From NCBI RefSeq assembly GCF_007828865.1, contig NZ_VIVK01000001.1, positions 1,674,001 to 1,738,000 on the forward strand: a stretch of 64,000 nt of DNA, given 5' to 3'. This DNA comes from Kribbella amoyensis (lineage in GTDB: Bacteria; Actinomycetota; Actinomycetes; Propionibacteriales; Kribbellaceae). How positions within the stretch are numbered: the first letter of the stretch is position 1; each line of letters starts with the position of its first letter. The notes beneath the pieces were generated by a model. It did no database searches, was not told the origin of the DNA, and was given only the letters and a program-made list of their open reading frames with translations. Made by a program: the position numbers and the translations under genes. Below are positions 15,841 to 24,184 of this stretch, in pieces.

Positions 15841-16521
15841 CTATCGGTAGGACAGCAGGTCGGTGCCGTCGAGGTGGCCGTGCTCGTTGTGGCTGACCAC
15901 GGTAAGCCCGGTGCGCCCCACGGTCAGCTTGGTGATCGCCGTGTTCACGGTGACGGGATTGAGCCGGGACCAGAGCTCGTCACCGCCCGGCCACAACCGG
16001 CTGACCACCGCCGCGATCGGGCCACCCGAGGTGAACACGACCGCGGTCTCCCCCTTGCCGACCTGCTCGGCGGTCCGGCGTACCGCCTCGTCCACGCGGT
16101 CGCGGAACCCGGCGAAGCTCTCGGAGTACCCGTCGCCGCCCTCGATCCAGCGCGCGGTCGCCTCCGCGAACATCCGCTGGAACGCGCGCCCCGGATTCCC
16201 GGTCCGGGCCAGGTCGGCGAGCAGGACAGCGCGTCGCCGGTACGCCGGCTTGTACGCCACGATCACCTCGTCGTGGTCGAACTCGTCGAACCCGCGATCC
16301 ACCAGCACGTCCCCGTCGATCCCGGCCGCCGCGAGGGCCAGTTCCGCGGTCCGGGCATGCCGGCGCATCGAGCCGCGGACCACCAGCTCCGGCTTGATCC
16401 CGCGAGCGTCGAGGGCCTGCCCGAGGACCGCCGCCTGGCGTTCGCCGAGCTCCGACAGCTGGTCGTAGTCGCTCTTGCCGAACGAGGCCTGCGCGTGCCG
16501 GACCAGGTAGATCGCGCCCAT
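15841..16521 (-). CDS. histidine phosphatase superfamily protein
   Basis: This is a 226-residue protein. The phosphoglycerate-mutase-type signature is LVRHAQASFG with the phospho-accepting His9, and an Arg-rich MRRHARTAE follows. The second catalytic histidine, normally in a HGG motif, appears as Ser in FTSGGPIAAVV, so the active site is atypical. It is encoded 1 nt after the APH-type kinase gene, so it may remove phosphate in the same pathway. Phosphatase activity is likely but not assured. Confidence 0.82.
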   Translation of the reverse strand: MGAIYLVRHAQASFGKSDYDQLSELGERQAAVLGQALDARGIKPELVVRGSMRRHARTAELALAAAGIDGDVLVDRGFDEFDHDEVIVAYKPAYRRRAVLLADLARTGNPGRAFQRMFAEATARWIEGGDGYSESFAGFRDRVDEAVRRTAEQVGKGETAVVFTSGGPIAAVVSRLWPGGDELWSRLNPVTVNTAITKLTVGRTGLTVVSHNEHGHLDGTDLLSYR

Positions 16522-16522
16522 G

Positions 16523-17584
16523 TCAGGCCCGGCCGATGATCCGGCGGCAGCGCCGTTCGAGCAGGTTGACCGGTAACCACAGGCTCTTGAACCGTGGATT
16601 CCGGGTCTGCTTGTGGTGGTAGCGGTAGTAGATCTGCTGCGCGATCACCGCCAGCCGGAACAGCCCGAACACCTCGTAGAAGGCCCAGTTCGCCGGCTCC
16701 AGCCCGGTTCGTTCGCAGTAGTACCGGACGATCTCGTCGCGACTGAGCATGCCCGGCACGTCGGACGGCTGCAGCCGGAACCGCCGGAACGCGCGATCGT
16801 CGTCGGCCTGGACCCAGTACGCGAGCGCGCCGCCCAGATCCATCAACGGGTCGCCGAGGGTCGCGAGCTCCCAGTCGAGGACACCGGCGACCCGGAGCGG
16901 ATCGTCGGGCGCGAGGACGACGTTGTCCAGCCGGAAGTCGTTGTGGATCACGCACATCCGGACGTCGGCCGGCTGGTTCGCCGCGAGCCAGTCCATCACC
17001 TTCGCGTAGCTGGGCACGTTCCACGTCTTCACCTTGCGGTACCGCTCGGACCAGCCGGTCACCTGCCGTTCGACGTACCCCTCGCCACGGCCGAGCTCGG
17101 TCAGGCCGGCCGCGGCCGGATCCACCTGGTGCAGGGCGATCAACGTGTCGAACACGGTGAAGCAGAGCTGCCGGGTCTGCTCCGGAGTCAGGTCGACCCC
17201 CAGCTCTGACCGGCGCGGGATCGTCCCGGCGATCCGCTCCATCACGTAGAAGCCGGAGCCGAGCAGGTCCGTCTCGTTGCAGTGGGCAACCATAGCGGGG
17301 ACGTGCGGGAAGACCGGCGCGAGGGCGGCCTGGATCCGGTACTCGCGGCCCATGTCGTGCGCGCTCTTCGCCTTCGTACCGGCCGGCGGGCGCCGCAGGA
17401 TCAGGTCGCGGCCCGGATACCGCAGCAGATAGGTGAGGTTGGACGCGCCGCCGGAGAACTGCCGGACCTCGGGCAGCCCGGCCGGCAGCTCGGTGTGCGA
17501 CCGCAGCCAGCCGTCCACCGCCGGGACGTCGAACGCGTCCTCGGCCCGGACCTCGCGCGCCCCTTCGACGGAACCCTGGGCCAT
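16523..17584 (-). CDS. APH-family phosphotransferase (ACAD10/11- or LvaA-like kinase)
   Basis: This is a 353-residue kinase-fold protein. The catalytic loop HNDFRLDN has His214, Asp216 and Asn221, and the metal site is LDWELATLGDP. The N-lobe has GGASNLTYLL and LILRRPP. Relatives are the kinase domain of animal ACAD10/11 and bacterial LvaA, which phosphorylate 4-hydroxyacyl-CoA. The start overlaps the SDR stop as TGATG. Adjacency to an acyl-CoA dehydrogenase and an SDR supports that role over antibiotic resistance. Confidence 0.87.
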   Translation of the reverse strand: MAQGSVEGAREVRAEDAFDVPAVDGWLRSHTELPAGLPEVRQFSGGASNLTYLLRYPGRDLILRRPPAGTKAKSAHDMGREYRIQAALAPVFPHVPAMVAHCNETDLLGSGFYVMERIAGTIPRRSELGVDLTPEQTRQLCFTVFDTLIALHQVDPAAAGLTELGRGEGYVERQVTGWSERYRKVKTWNVPSYAKVMDWLAANQPADVRMCVIHNDFRLDNVVLAPDDPLRVAGVLDWELATLGDPLMDLGGALAYWVQADDDRAFRRFRLQPSDVPGMLSRDEIVRYYCERTGLEPANWAFYEVFGLFRLAVIAQQIYYRYHHKQTRNPRFKSLWLPVNLLERRCRRIIGRA

Positions 17585-18387
17585 CACTCGTCCCCGGCCG
17601 ACGGCACCTGACCCTCGGCCCGGACCCGGGCCCGCTCGGCGATCCGGCGCATCTGCCGGTCGTACAACGGCCGGGCGAACCGCTTCGTCCGCCAGGCCAG
17701 CAAGGCCGGCCGGTCCGGGATGATCAGGAACTGCTTCATGCCGATCCCGATGATCACCGCCGCCGCGATCTCCTCGGCGGTCCGCGGCGACTTCTCGATC
17801 AGCTGCCGCGCGGCCGTCCACATCGCGGTGTCCTCGCCCTGGATCGAGTCCGCCAGGTTGGTCCGGAAGAACGACGGGCAGACCACCGACACGGTCACGT
17901 CGTACGGGTGCAGTTCGTGCGAGAGCGTCTCGGACAGCGCGACCACGCCGGCCTTGACGGTGTTGTACGAGCTCATCATCGGCGGATGGACCAAGCCGGC
18001 CGCGGACGCGGTGTTCACGATGTGGCCGGAGCGCTGCCGCTTGAAGACCGGGGTGAACGCCCGGCAGCCCCGGACCACGCCCATCAGGTTGATGTCGACG
18101 ACCCGGTCCCACTCGTCCAGCGACTCGACGTCGATCCGTCCGCCGGTGGCGATCCCGGCGTTGTTCAGCAGCAGGTCCAGGCCGCCCCAGTTCTGCTCGC
18201 ACCAGGTGACCGCTGCCGCCCAGTCCTCGGCACTGCGCACGTCCAGCCGCCGGTACTGTGCGCCCGCCGGGGCCGACGCCTCCGCGGCCACGTCGGTACT
18301 CAGCACTTCGTGGCCCTCAGCAACGAATTGCTGGACCAGCGCGAGCCCGAGCCCGCTGGCGCCCCCGGTGACCAGAACCCTGCTCAC
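17584..18387 (-). CDS. short-chain dehydrogenase/reductase
   Basis: This is a 267-residue classical SDR. It has the cofactor motif TGGASGLG (7-14), NNAG (75-78), and catalytic Ser128, Tyr141 and Lys145. The N-terminus (STDVA after strand 2) suggests NAD preference. The GTG start at 18387 overlaps the acyl-CoA dehydrogenase stop as TAGTG. In an LvaD-like role it would reduce a ketoacyl-CoA to the 4-hydroxyacyl-CoA for the neighbouring kinase. This role is inferred from context. Confidence 0.9.
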   Translation of the reverse strand: MSRVLVTGGASGLGLALVQQFVAEGHEVLSTDVAAEASAPAGAQYRRLDVRSAEDWAAAVTWCEQNWGGLDLLLNNAGIATGGRIDVESLDEWDRVVDINLMGVVRGCRAFTPVFKRQRSGHIVNTASAAGLVHPPMMSSYNTVKAGVVALSETLSHELHPYDVTVSVVCPSFFRTNLADSIQGEDTAMWTAARQLIEKSPRTAEEIAAAVIIGIGMKQFLIIPDRPALLAWRTKRFARPLYDRQMRRIAERARVRAEGQVPSAGDE

Positions 18388-19616
18388 TACGCCTCCTGCT
18401 TGTACTTCGCCAGCTCGACCTTGGCGACAACTCCACGGTGCACCTCGTCCGGCCCGTCCGCCAGTCGCAGGGACCGTGCACTCGTCCAGGCGGCGGCCAG
18501 CGGGAAGTCGTCGGACAGCCCGCCGCCACCGTGCAGCTGGATCGCCATGTCGATCACGTCCTGCGCCATCCGCGGCACGGCCACCTTGATCTGGCTCACC
18601 TCGCTGAGCGCGCCCTCGAGTCCCTGGGTGTCCAGCAGCCACGCGGTCTGCAGGACCAGCAGGCGGGCCTGGTTGATCGCGATCCGGGCATCGGCGATCC
18701 GCTCCCGGTTACCGCCCAGGTTGACCAGCGGCTTGCCGAACGCGGTCCGGCTCGTGCCCCGGACCAGGGCGAGCTCGAGCGCCTTCTCCGCCAGGCCGAT
18801 CAGTCGCATGCAGTGGTGCACCCGGCCCGGACCGAGCCGGCCCTGGGCGATCTCGAACGCGCGGCCCGGCCCGACCAGGATGTTCGCCGCCGGCACCCGG
18901 ACGTCGGTGAACGACACTTCGCCGTGGCCGAACGGCTCGTCGTACCGGCTCATCGCGGGCAACAGCCGCTCGACCTTGACGCCGGGGGCGTTCCGCGGGA
19001 CCAGGACCATCGTGTGCCGGGCGTACCGGTGGCCGTCGGGATCGGTGAGGCCCATGAAGATGAGCAACTCGCAAGCGGGGTGACCGACGCCGGTGCTCCA
19101 CCACTTGCGGCCGTTCAGCACCACCTCGTCGCCGTCGACGATGGCGGTCGCCGCCATGTTGGTCGCGTCCGACGAGGCGACGTCCGGCTCGGTCATGCAG
19201 AAGGCGGACCGGATCGTGCCGTCGAGCAACGGTTCCAGCCAGCGCTGCTTCTGCTCGGGAGTCCCGTACCTGAGCAGGACCTCCATGTTGCCGGTGTCGG
19301 GCGCGTTGCAGTTGAAGACGTACGGGGCGACGAAGGACCGGCCGGTGAGCTCGGCGATCGGGGCGTAGTCCAGGTTGCTCAGGCCGTCGCCGTACTGCTC
19401 GTTGCCCGGTTCGGCGACGGGGAGGAACAGGTTCCACAGGCCGAGCTCGCGTGCTTTCGCCCGTAGGTCCTCGAGCTCGGGGCGCGGTTGCCACGGATCG
19501 TCGGCCACCCGGATCGCGGCGTGCAGCTCGGCCTCGACCGGCTCGATCTCGGTCCGGACGAACAGCTCGACCCGGCCGATCAGCTCCTGCGCGCGGGCGG
19601 ACGGTTCGAAACCCAT
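18387..19616 (-). CDS. acyl-CoA dehydrogenase family protein
   Basis: This is a 409-residue flavoprotein of the acyl-CoA dehydrogenase fold. It has FCMTEPDVASSDATNM, the substrate/FAD segment GRKWWSTGVGHPACELLIF, and the C-terminal LHGGGGLSDDFPLA. It is closest in style to ACAD10/11- or LvaC-type enzymes. AAGGAG lies 5-6 nt before the ATG at 19616. It is first in a five-gene operon and divergent from TetR, which probably represses it. It would act on phosphorylated hydroxyacyl-CoA to give an enoyl-CoA, a role inferred from neighbours. Confidence 0.9.
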   Translation of the reverse strand: MGFEPSARAQELIGRVELFVRTEIEPVEAELHAAIRVADDPWQPRPELEDLRAKARELGLWNLFLPVAEPGNEQYGDGLSNLDYAPIAELTGRSFVAPYVFNCNAPDTGNMEVLLRYGTPEQKQRWLEPLLDGTIRSAFCMTEPDVASSDATNMAATAIVDGDEVVLNGRKWWSTGVGHPACELLIFMGLTDPDGHRYARHTMVLVPRNAPGVKVERLLPAMSRYDEPFGHGEVSFTDVRVPAANILVGPGRAFEIAQGRLGPGRVHHCMRLIGLAEKALELALVRGTSRTAFGKPLVNLGGNRERIADARIAINQARLLVLQTAWLLDTQGLEGALSEVSQIKVAVPRMAQDVIDMAIQLHGGGGLSDDFPLAAAWTSARSLRLADGPDEVHRGVVAKVELAKYKQEA

Positions 19617-19642
19617 CACGACTCCTTCGGTTCTCTTGACCG

Positions 19643-19656
19643 TAGCGCAGCCGCTA
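19643..19656. promoter_or_regulatory. inverted repeat, possible TetR operator
   Basis: TAGCG-CAGC-CGCTA is a perfect 5+5 dyad in the 55-bp space between the divergent acyl-CoA dehydrogenase and TetR genes. AGCA-A-TGCT follows at about 19657-19665. Confidence 0.35.
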
Positions 19657-19671
19657 AGCAATGCTCAACAG

Positions 19672-20259
19672 ATGGAGCACCGCCTCACCGCAGAGGACCG
19701 CAAGAAGCAACTCGTCAAGATCGGCCTGATGATGTTGCGCACCCGGCCGATCCACGAGCTGTCGATCGACGCGATCGCGGGCGAGGCCGGAATCTCCCGC
19801 GGGCTGCTCTTCCATTACTTCCCGAGCAAGCGGGACTACTACGTCGCGGTGATCTCCGCGGCCGGTCGCCGGCTCCTCCGCGTCACCAAGCCGGACGCGT
19901 CCCTGCCGCCCGAGCAGCAGTTGCGGGAGATGCTGACCCAGTTCGTCGCGTTCATCGAGCGACGGCGGGAGGCGTACATCTCCTTCGTCCGCGGCGCCGC
20001 CGGCGGTGACGACATCGCGGTCAAGGTCTACGACGACACCCGGGCCGGCCTGACCCGGCGCGTCCTCACCTACCTCGGGACGCCCGAGGTGGCCGACCAG
20101 CCGGGGTCCCGCGAGTACCTCCGGGTGCACGCCTGGCTCGCGTACGCCGAGGACCTCGCGATCGAGTGGTCCGGCCTGCCCGAGGACGACCGCCCGACGA
20201 CCGCCGAGGAGCTCGTCGACCATTCGATCGAGGCCCTGGAGCTGCTCCGCAAGCTCTAG
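19672..20259 (+). CDS. TetR-family transcriptional regulator
   Basis: This is a 195-residue regulator. The N-terminal helix-turn-helix is ELSIDAIAGEAGISRGLLFH followed by YFPSKRDYY, and an all-helical ligand domain follows. The start at 19672 sets the HTH at the usual position. It is divergent from the acyl-CoA dehydrogenase operon with only 55 bp between the starts, so it most likely controls that operon in response to an acyl-CoA. Its stop overlaps the amidase stop within CTAG. Confidence 0.9.
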   Translation: MEHRLTAEDRKKQLVKIGLMMLRTRPIHELSIDAIAGEAGISRGLLFHYFPSKRDYYVAVISAAGRRLLRVTKPDASLPPEQQLREMLTQFVAFIERRREAYISFVRGAAGGDDIAVKVYDDTRAGLTRRVLTYLGTPEVADQPGSREYLRVHAWLAYAEDLAIEWSGLPEDDRPTTAEELVDHSIEALELLRKL

Positions 20260-21506
20260 GTTTGTTGGAGGGCCAGTTCGATCCAGCACGCCACGTCGGC
20301 TGCCTTTGCGTTGCTCTTGGCAATCACCTGGAGGCCGACGGGGAGTCCCGTGGTGGGGATCGGCAGGGTGACGGCGGGGTAGCCGGTCAGGTTGGCGAGT
20401 CGGGTGGTGCGGAGGATCTGGGCTCGTACGGTCTTCTCGTCGTTGTCCATGGCATCGATCGGCGGGGCCGTGGTGAGCACGGTCGGGGTCAGGATCGCGT
20501 CCACCTGGTCGAGGGTGCTTTGCAGGGCTGCGGTGATCACGGCAGCCTTCTCCCGAGCGGCTTCGTAGCGAGCCTGCGGGACCTCTGCTGCTTCCCGAAG
20601 GCGTTCGCGCACGTCGGGTTGGTACAGGTCGATCGAACGGCCGAGGTGGTTCGCGGCCGCTTCCGGGCCTTGGAGGTCCGCCGCGGCCGTGAAGGTCTCC
20701 GCCCAATCGGGCAACCGCACGTCGACCAAGGTCGCGCTCTCCAACCGGGCAAGCGCGGCCGACCAAGCGGCGCCGACCTCGGGGGTGTGGTCGAGGTACT
20801 CCGCGTTGACGACCACGCCTAGTCGCGGTGCCGTTTTCGTGGTTGCCGGCAGTTCCTCGCCGGTGAGGGCAGCGAGCGCGTACGCGGCGTCGGCGACTGT
20901 GGTTGTCAGCACTCCGATGTGGTCGAGGCTCTGCGCGAGCGGGAACACACCGTCCACCGGCAACGTCGCGTACGCGGGCTTGAACCCGACCACGCCGCAC
21001 AGCGCAGCCGGGATGCGTACGGATCCGGCCGTGTCGGTGCCGATCGCCAGCGGTACGACACCGGCCGCCACTGCCGCGCCCGCTCCCGAACTGGAGCCAC
21101 CGGTCATCCTGGTGAGGTCGTGCGGATTCCGGCACGGGCCGACGCGGTTCGACGTTCCCGTGCAGCCGTACGCGAACTCGTGGGTGTGGCTCAGCCCGAT
21201 CACGATCGCCCCGGCGGCCCGGAGTTGCCGGACGACACCGGCATCGCGTTGCCCGATCCCGTCCATCGTCGCGGAACCACACCGGTACGGCAGTCCCTCG
21301 ATCTCGATGATCTCCTTCACGAGCACGGGCACCCCGGCGAGTGGCCCGGTGAGCAGTTGCGCGGCCGCTCTTCGCGCGCCGTCCGCGTCGAGCTGGACGA
21401 TCGCGTTCAGCTCGGTCGCCTGTTCGGCCCGGGCCAACGCCTGCTCCACCAGCTCGACCGGATCGACCCGACCGGCCCGGACTCCCTCGGCGATCTCCTT
21501 CAGCAC
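20256..21506 (-). CDS. amidase-signature family hydrolase
   Basis: This is a 416-residue amidase. The Ser-cisSer-Lys triad fits Lys64 (VLVKEIIE), Ser138 (TGGSSSGAGAAVAAG) and nucleophile Ser162 (GTDTAGSVRIPAALCG). The family hydrolyses amides, including carboxamides and allophanate. No GatB or GatC gene is nearby, so it is a stand-alone catabolic amidase rather than GatA. The start is GTG, with TGTGAT 6 nt upstream and no ribosome site. Confidence 0.88.
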   Translation of the reverse strand: MLKEIAEGVRAGRVDPVELVEQALARAEQATELNAIVQLDADGARRAAAQLLTGPLAGVPVLVKEIIEIEGLPYRCGSATMDGIGQRDAGVVRQLRAAGAIVIGLSHTHEFAYGCTGTSNRVGPCRNPHDLTRMTGGSSSGAGAAVAAGVVPLAIGTDTAGSVRIPAALCGVVGFKPAYATLPVDGVFPLAQSLDHIGVLTTTVADAAYALAALTGEELPATTKTAPRLGVVVNAEYLDHTPEVGAAWSAALARLESATLVDVRLPDWAETFTAAADLQGPEAAANHLGRSIDLYQPDVRERLREAAEVPQARYEAAREKAAVITAALQSTLDQVDAILTPTVLTTAPPIDAMDNDEKTVRAQILRTTRLANLTGYPAVTLPIPTTGLPVGLQVIAKSNAKAADVACWIELALQQT

Positions 21507-21603
21507 GCGTCCATCACAGCACGGGCCGGACCGCCTCCGTCGACCTCACGCCGTGCCGATCGGGCAGAGAGAAAACAGAAACAGGAGCGTCACGGCAGAT
21601 TGC

Positions 21604-21609
21604 TACCGT
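21604..21609 (+). promoter_or_regulatory. leaderless -10 box TACCGT
   Basis: TACCGT lies 6 nt before the ATG of the GNAT gene, which has no Shine-Dalgarno. Confidence 0.4.
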
Positions 21610-21615
21610 CCGGCC

Positions 21616-22065
21616 ATGATCGATGGGGCCGAACTCCGGCCGGCCGCGGGTACCGATCCTGCCCTGCTGGCCCTGACCGCCGCACAACAAGCCGAGCTCG
21701 CTGCCCTCTACGGCGACGACCAGCCCCAGGTGGATCTCCACCCCGACATCACGTTCACCCTGCTCCTGGTCGACGACACCCCGGTCGGCTGTATCGGCCT
21801 GCAGCCCATCACGCCCGGCGTCGGCGAGATCAAACGCCTCTACGTCGACCCCGCCTTCCGCGGCTGGGGACTGTCCCGCCTCCTGCTCACCAGCCTCGAG
21901 TCAGCTGCCCGCGCCCAGGGCCTACGGACCCTCCGCCTGGAAACCGGCAGCCAACAGCAAGCCGCCATCACCCTCTACACCCACCACGGCTACACCCCCA
22001 TCCCCGCCTATCCCCCGTTCGAGAACGACCCAGCCTCCCGCTGCTTCACCAAGTCCCTCAGCTAG
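21616..22065 (+). CDS. GNAT-family N-acetyltransferase
   Basis: This is a 149-residue acetyltransferase. Motif A reads EIKRLYVDPAFRGWGLSRLL and binds acetyl-CoA. The C-terminal motif is AITLYTHHGYTPIPAYPPF. The acceptor is unknown. The start at 21616 follows a leaderless -10 box. Its last 8 nt overlap the end of the convergent ATPase gene. Confidence 0.88.
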   Translation: MIDGAELRPAAGTDPALLALTAAQQAELAALYGDDQPQVDLHPDITFTLLLVDDTPVGCIGLQPITPGVGEIKRLYVDPAFRGWGLSRLLLTSLESAARAQGLRTLRLETGSQQQAAITLYTHHGYTPIPAYPPFENDPASRCFTKSLS

Positions 22066-23491
22066 CCCCGTACAACTCGGCCAGGCCGATCTTGCGAACC
22101 TCCGGGTCGAGGTCGTCGGCGAATCCGGCCCCGCTGTAGCAGGCGAGGACCGTCTCGCTGGTGTCGAACTTCTCGGCCAGCAGGTCCCGCGCGCGCTCCA
22201 GGCGCTGGACGTGCCGCCGGTTCATCACCTCGCCCCACTTGGCCTCGCCGAGAGACAACAGCTTCCGGCGCTGACCGCCCTCGGCCGGACCGAGCACGAC
22301 CACATCGATCTCCAGCTGGGTCCGGCGGCTTCGATCCGCCACGACGCCGGCGCCGATCTCACCGGGCAGACCACCGAACAGGTCCGCCGGCGCGGTCATG
22401 GCGAACTCGCGGCACAACTGCTCGAAGTGCGGGCCGATGACCTGTGAGGCGAACCGCGGGCGCGCCGCCGCCCAGACGTTCTCCGCGCGATCGCTCTCCA
22501 GCAGCCCCCACTGTGGCCGCATCACCACCTGGTAGAACACGACCAGCGGCTCGGCCACCCGGTAGTAGGACCGCCCGGATCTGAAGATGTCCCGGTCCCG
22601 ACGCAGCAGCCCGCTGTCCTCGAGCACCGACAGATGATGTCCGATGTCGGTGGCCTTGCGACCGACGTAGCCGGCCACTCCGCCTCGAGTCCCGTTGCCG
22701 TTGGCAACCGCTGCGAGGACCGAGTGGTACAGCGCGCTGTCCCGGATCTCGGTCTCTTCCTCGAGCAGGTACCGCGCCTCCCGGAAGAGCGGACTGGCCG
22801 GGCTGAGCACGGTACGCAGGATCCAGTCGTCGAACCGCCGGACGGAGGAAGGGCCGTCGTCGTTGACGAATCGCCGGTAGGCGGGCGTTCCACCGACCAC
22901 CGAGTGCAACATCACCGCGAGCCGCGGATCGTCCACCTGCCAGTACTGCGCGGCGAGGCGGTGGTCGAACGGCTTCACGACGAGTTCGAGATTCGCGCGA
23001 CCACGCAGGGGCGCTGTACCGGAGAGCAGCCCGCCCATCACCGACAGGGCGGAGCCGCAGAGCAGGAGCTTCGTCCGTCGGCCCGACGACGCGGCGCGGT
23101 CGATCTCCCGTTGCAGGATCGACGGCAGCGCGGGCGACATCCGGCTCAGGTACGGGAACTCGTCGATGACCACCGGCCCGGCCGAGTCGGGCAGGGCGAA
23201 GACGTACCGGATCGCGTCGTCCCACCCGTCGAAGCGGGGCGGTGCGGGCAGGTCCAGGTGGCGCCCGACCGCGGCCGCGAAGAGACCGAGCGATTCGGCC
23301 TCGACGGCCTGGGTCGCGCCGAAGTACAACCCGCCGGCCTGCTCGGCCAGCGCCTCCACCAGATAGGTCTTGCCTTGCCGGCGGCGACCGCTGACCACGC
23401 CCAACTGCGGCCGCGGTACCGACGTCGTCGCGAACCGGGTCAGGTGGGCCCACTCCGGGTCGCGGGCGAAGATCCGCTCGGGTTTGTGCAT
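22058..23491 (-). CDS. AAA ATPase of the archaeal-ATPase/DUF234 type
   Basis: This is a 477-residue ATPase. Walker A is SGRRRQGKT (Lys41-Thr42), Walker B VVIDEFPYLS, and a sensor segment KLLLCGSALSVM follows. A winged-helix region (GVAGYVGRKATDIGHHLSVL) lies in the middle. The C-terminal DUF234-like part has a PD-(D/E)XK-like pattern, Asp in QLEIDVVVLG then GEAKW. Such proteins occur in archaea and many bacteria and have been linked to mobile or defence-like settings, but the function is unproven. The upstream region is unusually AT-rich and there is no ribosome site. Confidence 0.83.
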   Translation of the reverse strand: MHKPERIFARDPEWAHLTRFATTSVPRPQLGVVSGRRRQGKTYLVEALAEQAGGLYFGATQAVEAESLGLFAAAVGRHLDLPAPPRFDGWDDAIRYVFALPDSAGPVVIDEFPYLSRMSPALPSILQREIDRAASSGRRTKLLLCGSALSVMGGLLSGTAPLRGRANLELVVKPFDHRLAAQYWQVDDPRLAVMLHSVVGGTPAYRRFVNDDGPSSVRRFDDWILRTVLSPASPLFREARYLLEEETEIRDSALYHSVLAAVANGNGTRGGVAGYVGRKATDIGHHLSVLEDSGLLRRDRDIFRSGRSYYRVAEPLVVFYQVVMRPQWGLLESDRAENVWAAARPRFASQVIGPHFEQLCREFAMTAPADLFGGLPGEIGAGVVADRSRRTQLEIDVVVLGPAEGGQRRKLLSLGEAKWGEVMNRRHVQRLERARDLLAEKFDTSETVLACYSGAGFADDLDPEVRKIGLAELYGAS

Positions 23492-23494
23492 GAT

Positions 23495-23525
23495 GAAGAA
23501 GTGTATGTATAAGAAGTGCAGTTAT
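23495..23525 (-). promoter_or_regulatory. AT-rich promoter with direct repeat before the ATPase gene
   Basis: On the minus strand CACTTCTT occurs twice, 15 nt apart, with TATACA between the copies, about 14 nt before the ATG. This AT-rich patch stands out in high-GC DNA. Confidence 0.35.
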
Positions 23526-23543
23526 CCAAGTGCGCGTCGCCGG

Positions 23544-24158
23544 TCAGCGGAGGTCGAGGACGAGGTCGGAGCCGTCGCGGCGGAAGCCGAGTTTGCTGAG
23601 GTAGGAGGCGGACTCGCGCATCCGGCGGGGTGCCATCACCTGCTGGAAGCCGTGGTCGGTGAAGACGTCGCTGCGGCGGTAGACGAACTCGCCGGGGGTG
23701 AAGTCGCGGTACTCGGGCAGCACGTAGTCGAGGTCGATCTGGGCGCGGCCGGCACCGGCGTCGTGGGCGAGAACGACGCCGACGGTGCGGTCGCCGTGCT
23801 GGACCAGGAACGCGTACGGCGCGGCCGGGGCGGTGAAGTCGGGGTTGAACTTGCGGATGTCGCGGCCGTGCGCGTCGATCACGTGCCGCAGGTACGCGTC
23901 GCCGGCGTTGACCTCGAGCACGGTGTACTCGTCCGGGTCGTGCCGGTGCCGCAGCAACCGGTAGAGCTGCACCACGTTGATGACGGCCAGGACCGCGTTC
24001 ATCCCGACCATCGGCCAGACCCCGATCACGAGGTTGAACGCGACCAGCACCAGACAGCCGATCAGGTTCAGCACCCGCAGGCGCAGGATCCGGGTCTGCA
24101 ACAACGACACGACGACCAGGGCCGACCCGCCCCAGCCGATGATGCTCCACACGTCCAC
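23544..24158 (-). CDS. YgjV-like membrane protein with C-terminal GNAT-like part
   Basis: This is a 204-residue protein. Residues 1 to about 80 have three or four hydrophobic helices (WSIIGWGGSALVVVSLLQTR onward) like the YgjV/Imp family. The rest is soluble and ends SYLSKLGFRRDGSDLVLDL, which looks like the C-terminus of an acetyltransferase fold. The GTG start at 24158 is preceded by TACCCT with a 6-nt gap, so it is probably leaderless. Upstream in-frame codons were rejected because the first TM starts right at this GTG. The role is unknown. Confidence 0.7.
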   Translation of the reverse strand: MDVWSIIGWGGSALVVVSLLQTRILRLRVLNLIGCLVLVAFNLVIGVWPMVGMNAVLAVINVVQLYRLLRHRHDPDEYTVLEVNAGDAYLRHVIDAHGRDIRKFNPDFTAPAAPYAFLVQHGDRTVGVVLAHDAGAGRAQIDLDYVLPEYRDFTPGEFVYRRSDVFTDHGFQQVMAPRRMRESASYLSKLGFRRDGSDLVLDLR

Positions 24159-24164
24159 GGGCTG

Positions 24165-24170
24165 AGGGTA
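24165..24170 (-). promoter_or_regulatory. leaderless -10 box TACCCT (minus strand)
   Basis: TACCCT on the minus strand lies 6 nt before the GTG of the YgjV-like gene. Confidence 0.4.
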
Positions 24171-24184
24171 GACCAGGAGTCCCG

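Noticed and set aside
16523..17584. aminoglycoside resistance gene
   Set aside because: The APH fold is real, but the context of acyl-CoA dehydrogenase and SDR genes points to acyl-CoA kinase relatives.
14822..19616. secondary-metabolite gene cluster
   Set aside because: No synthase, carrier protein or assembly-line enzyme is present. The set fits catabolism.
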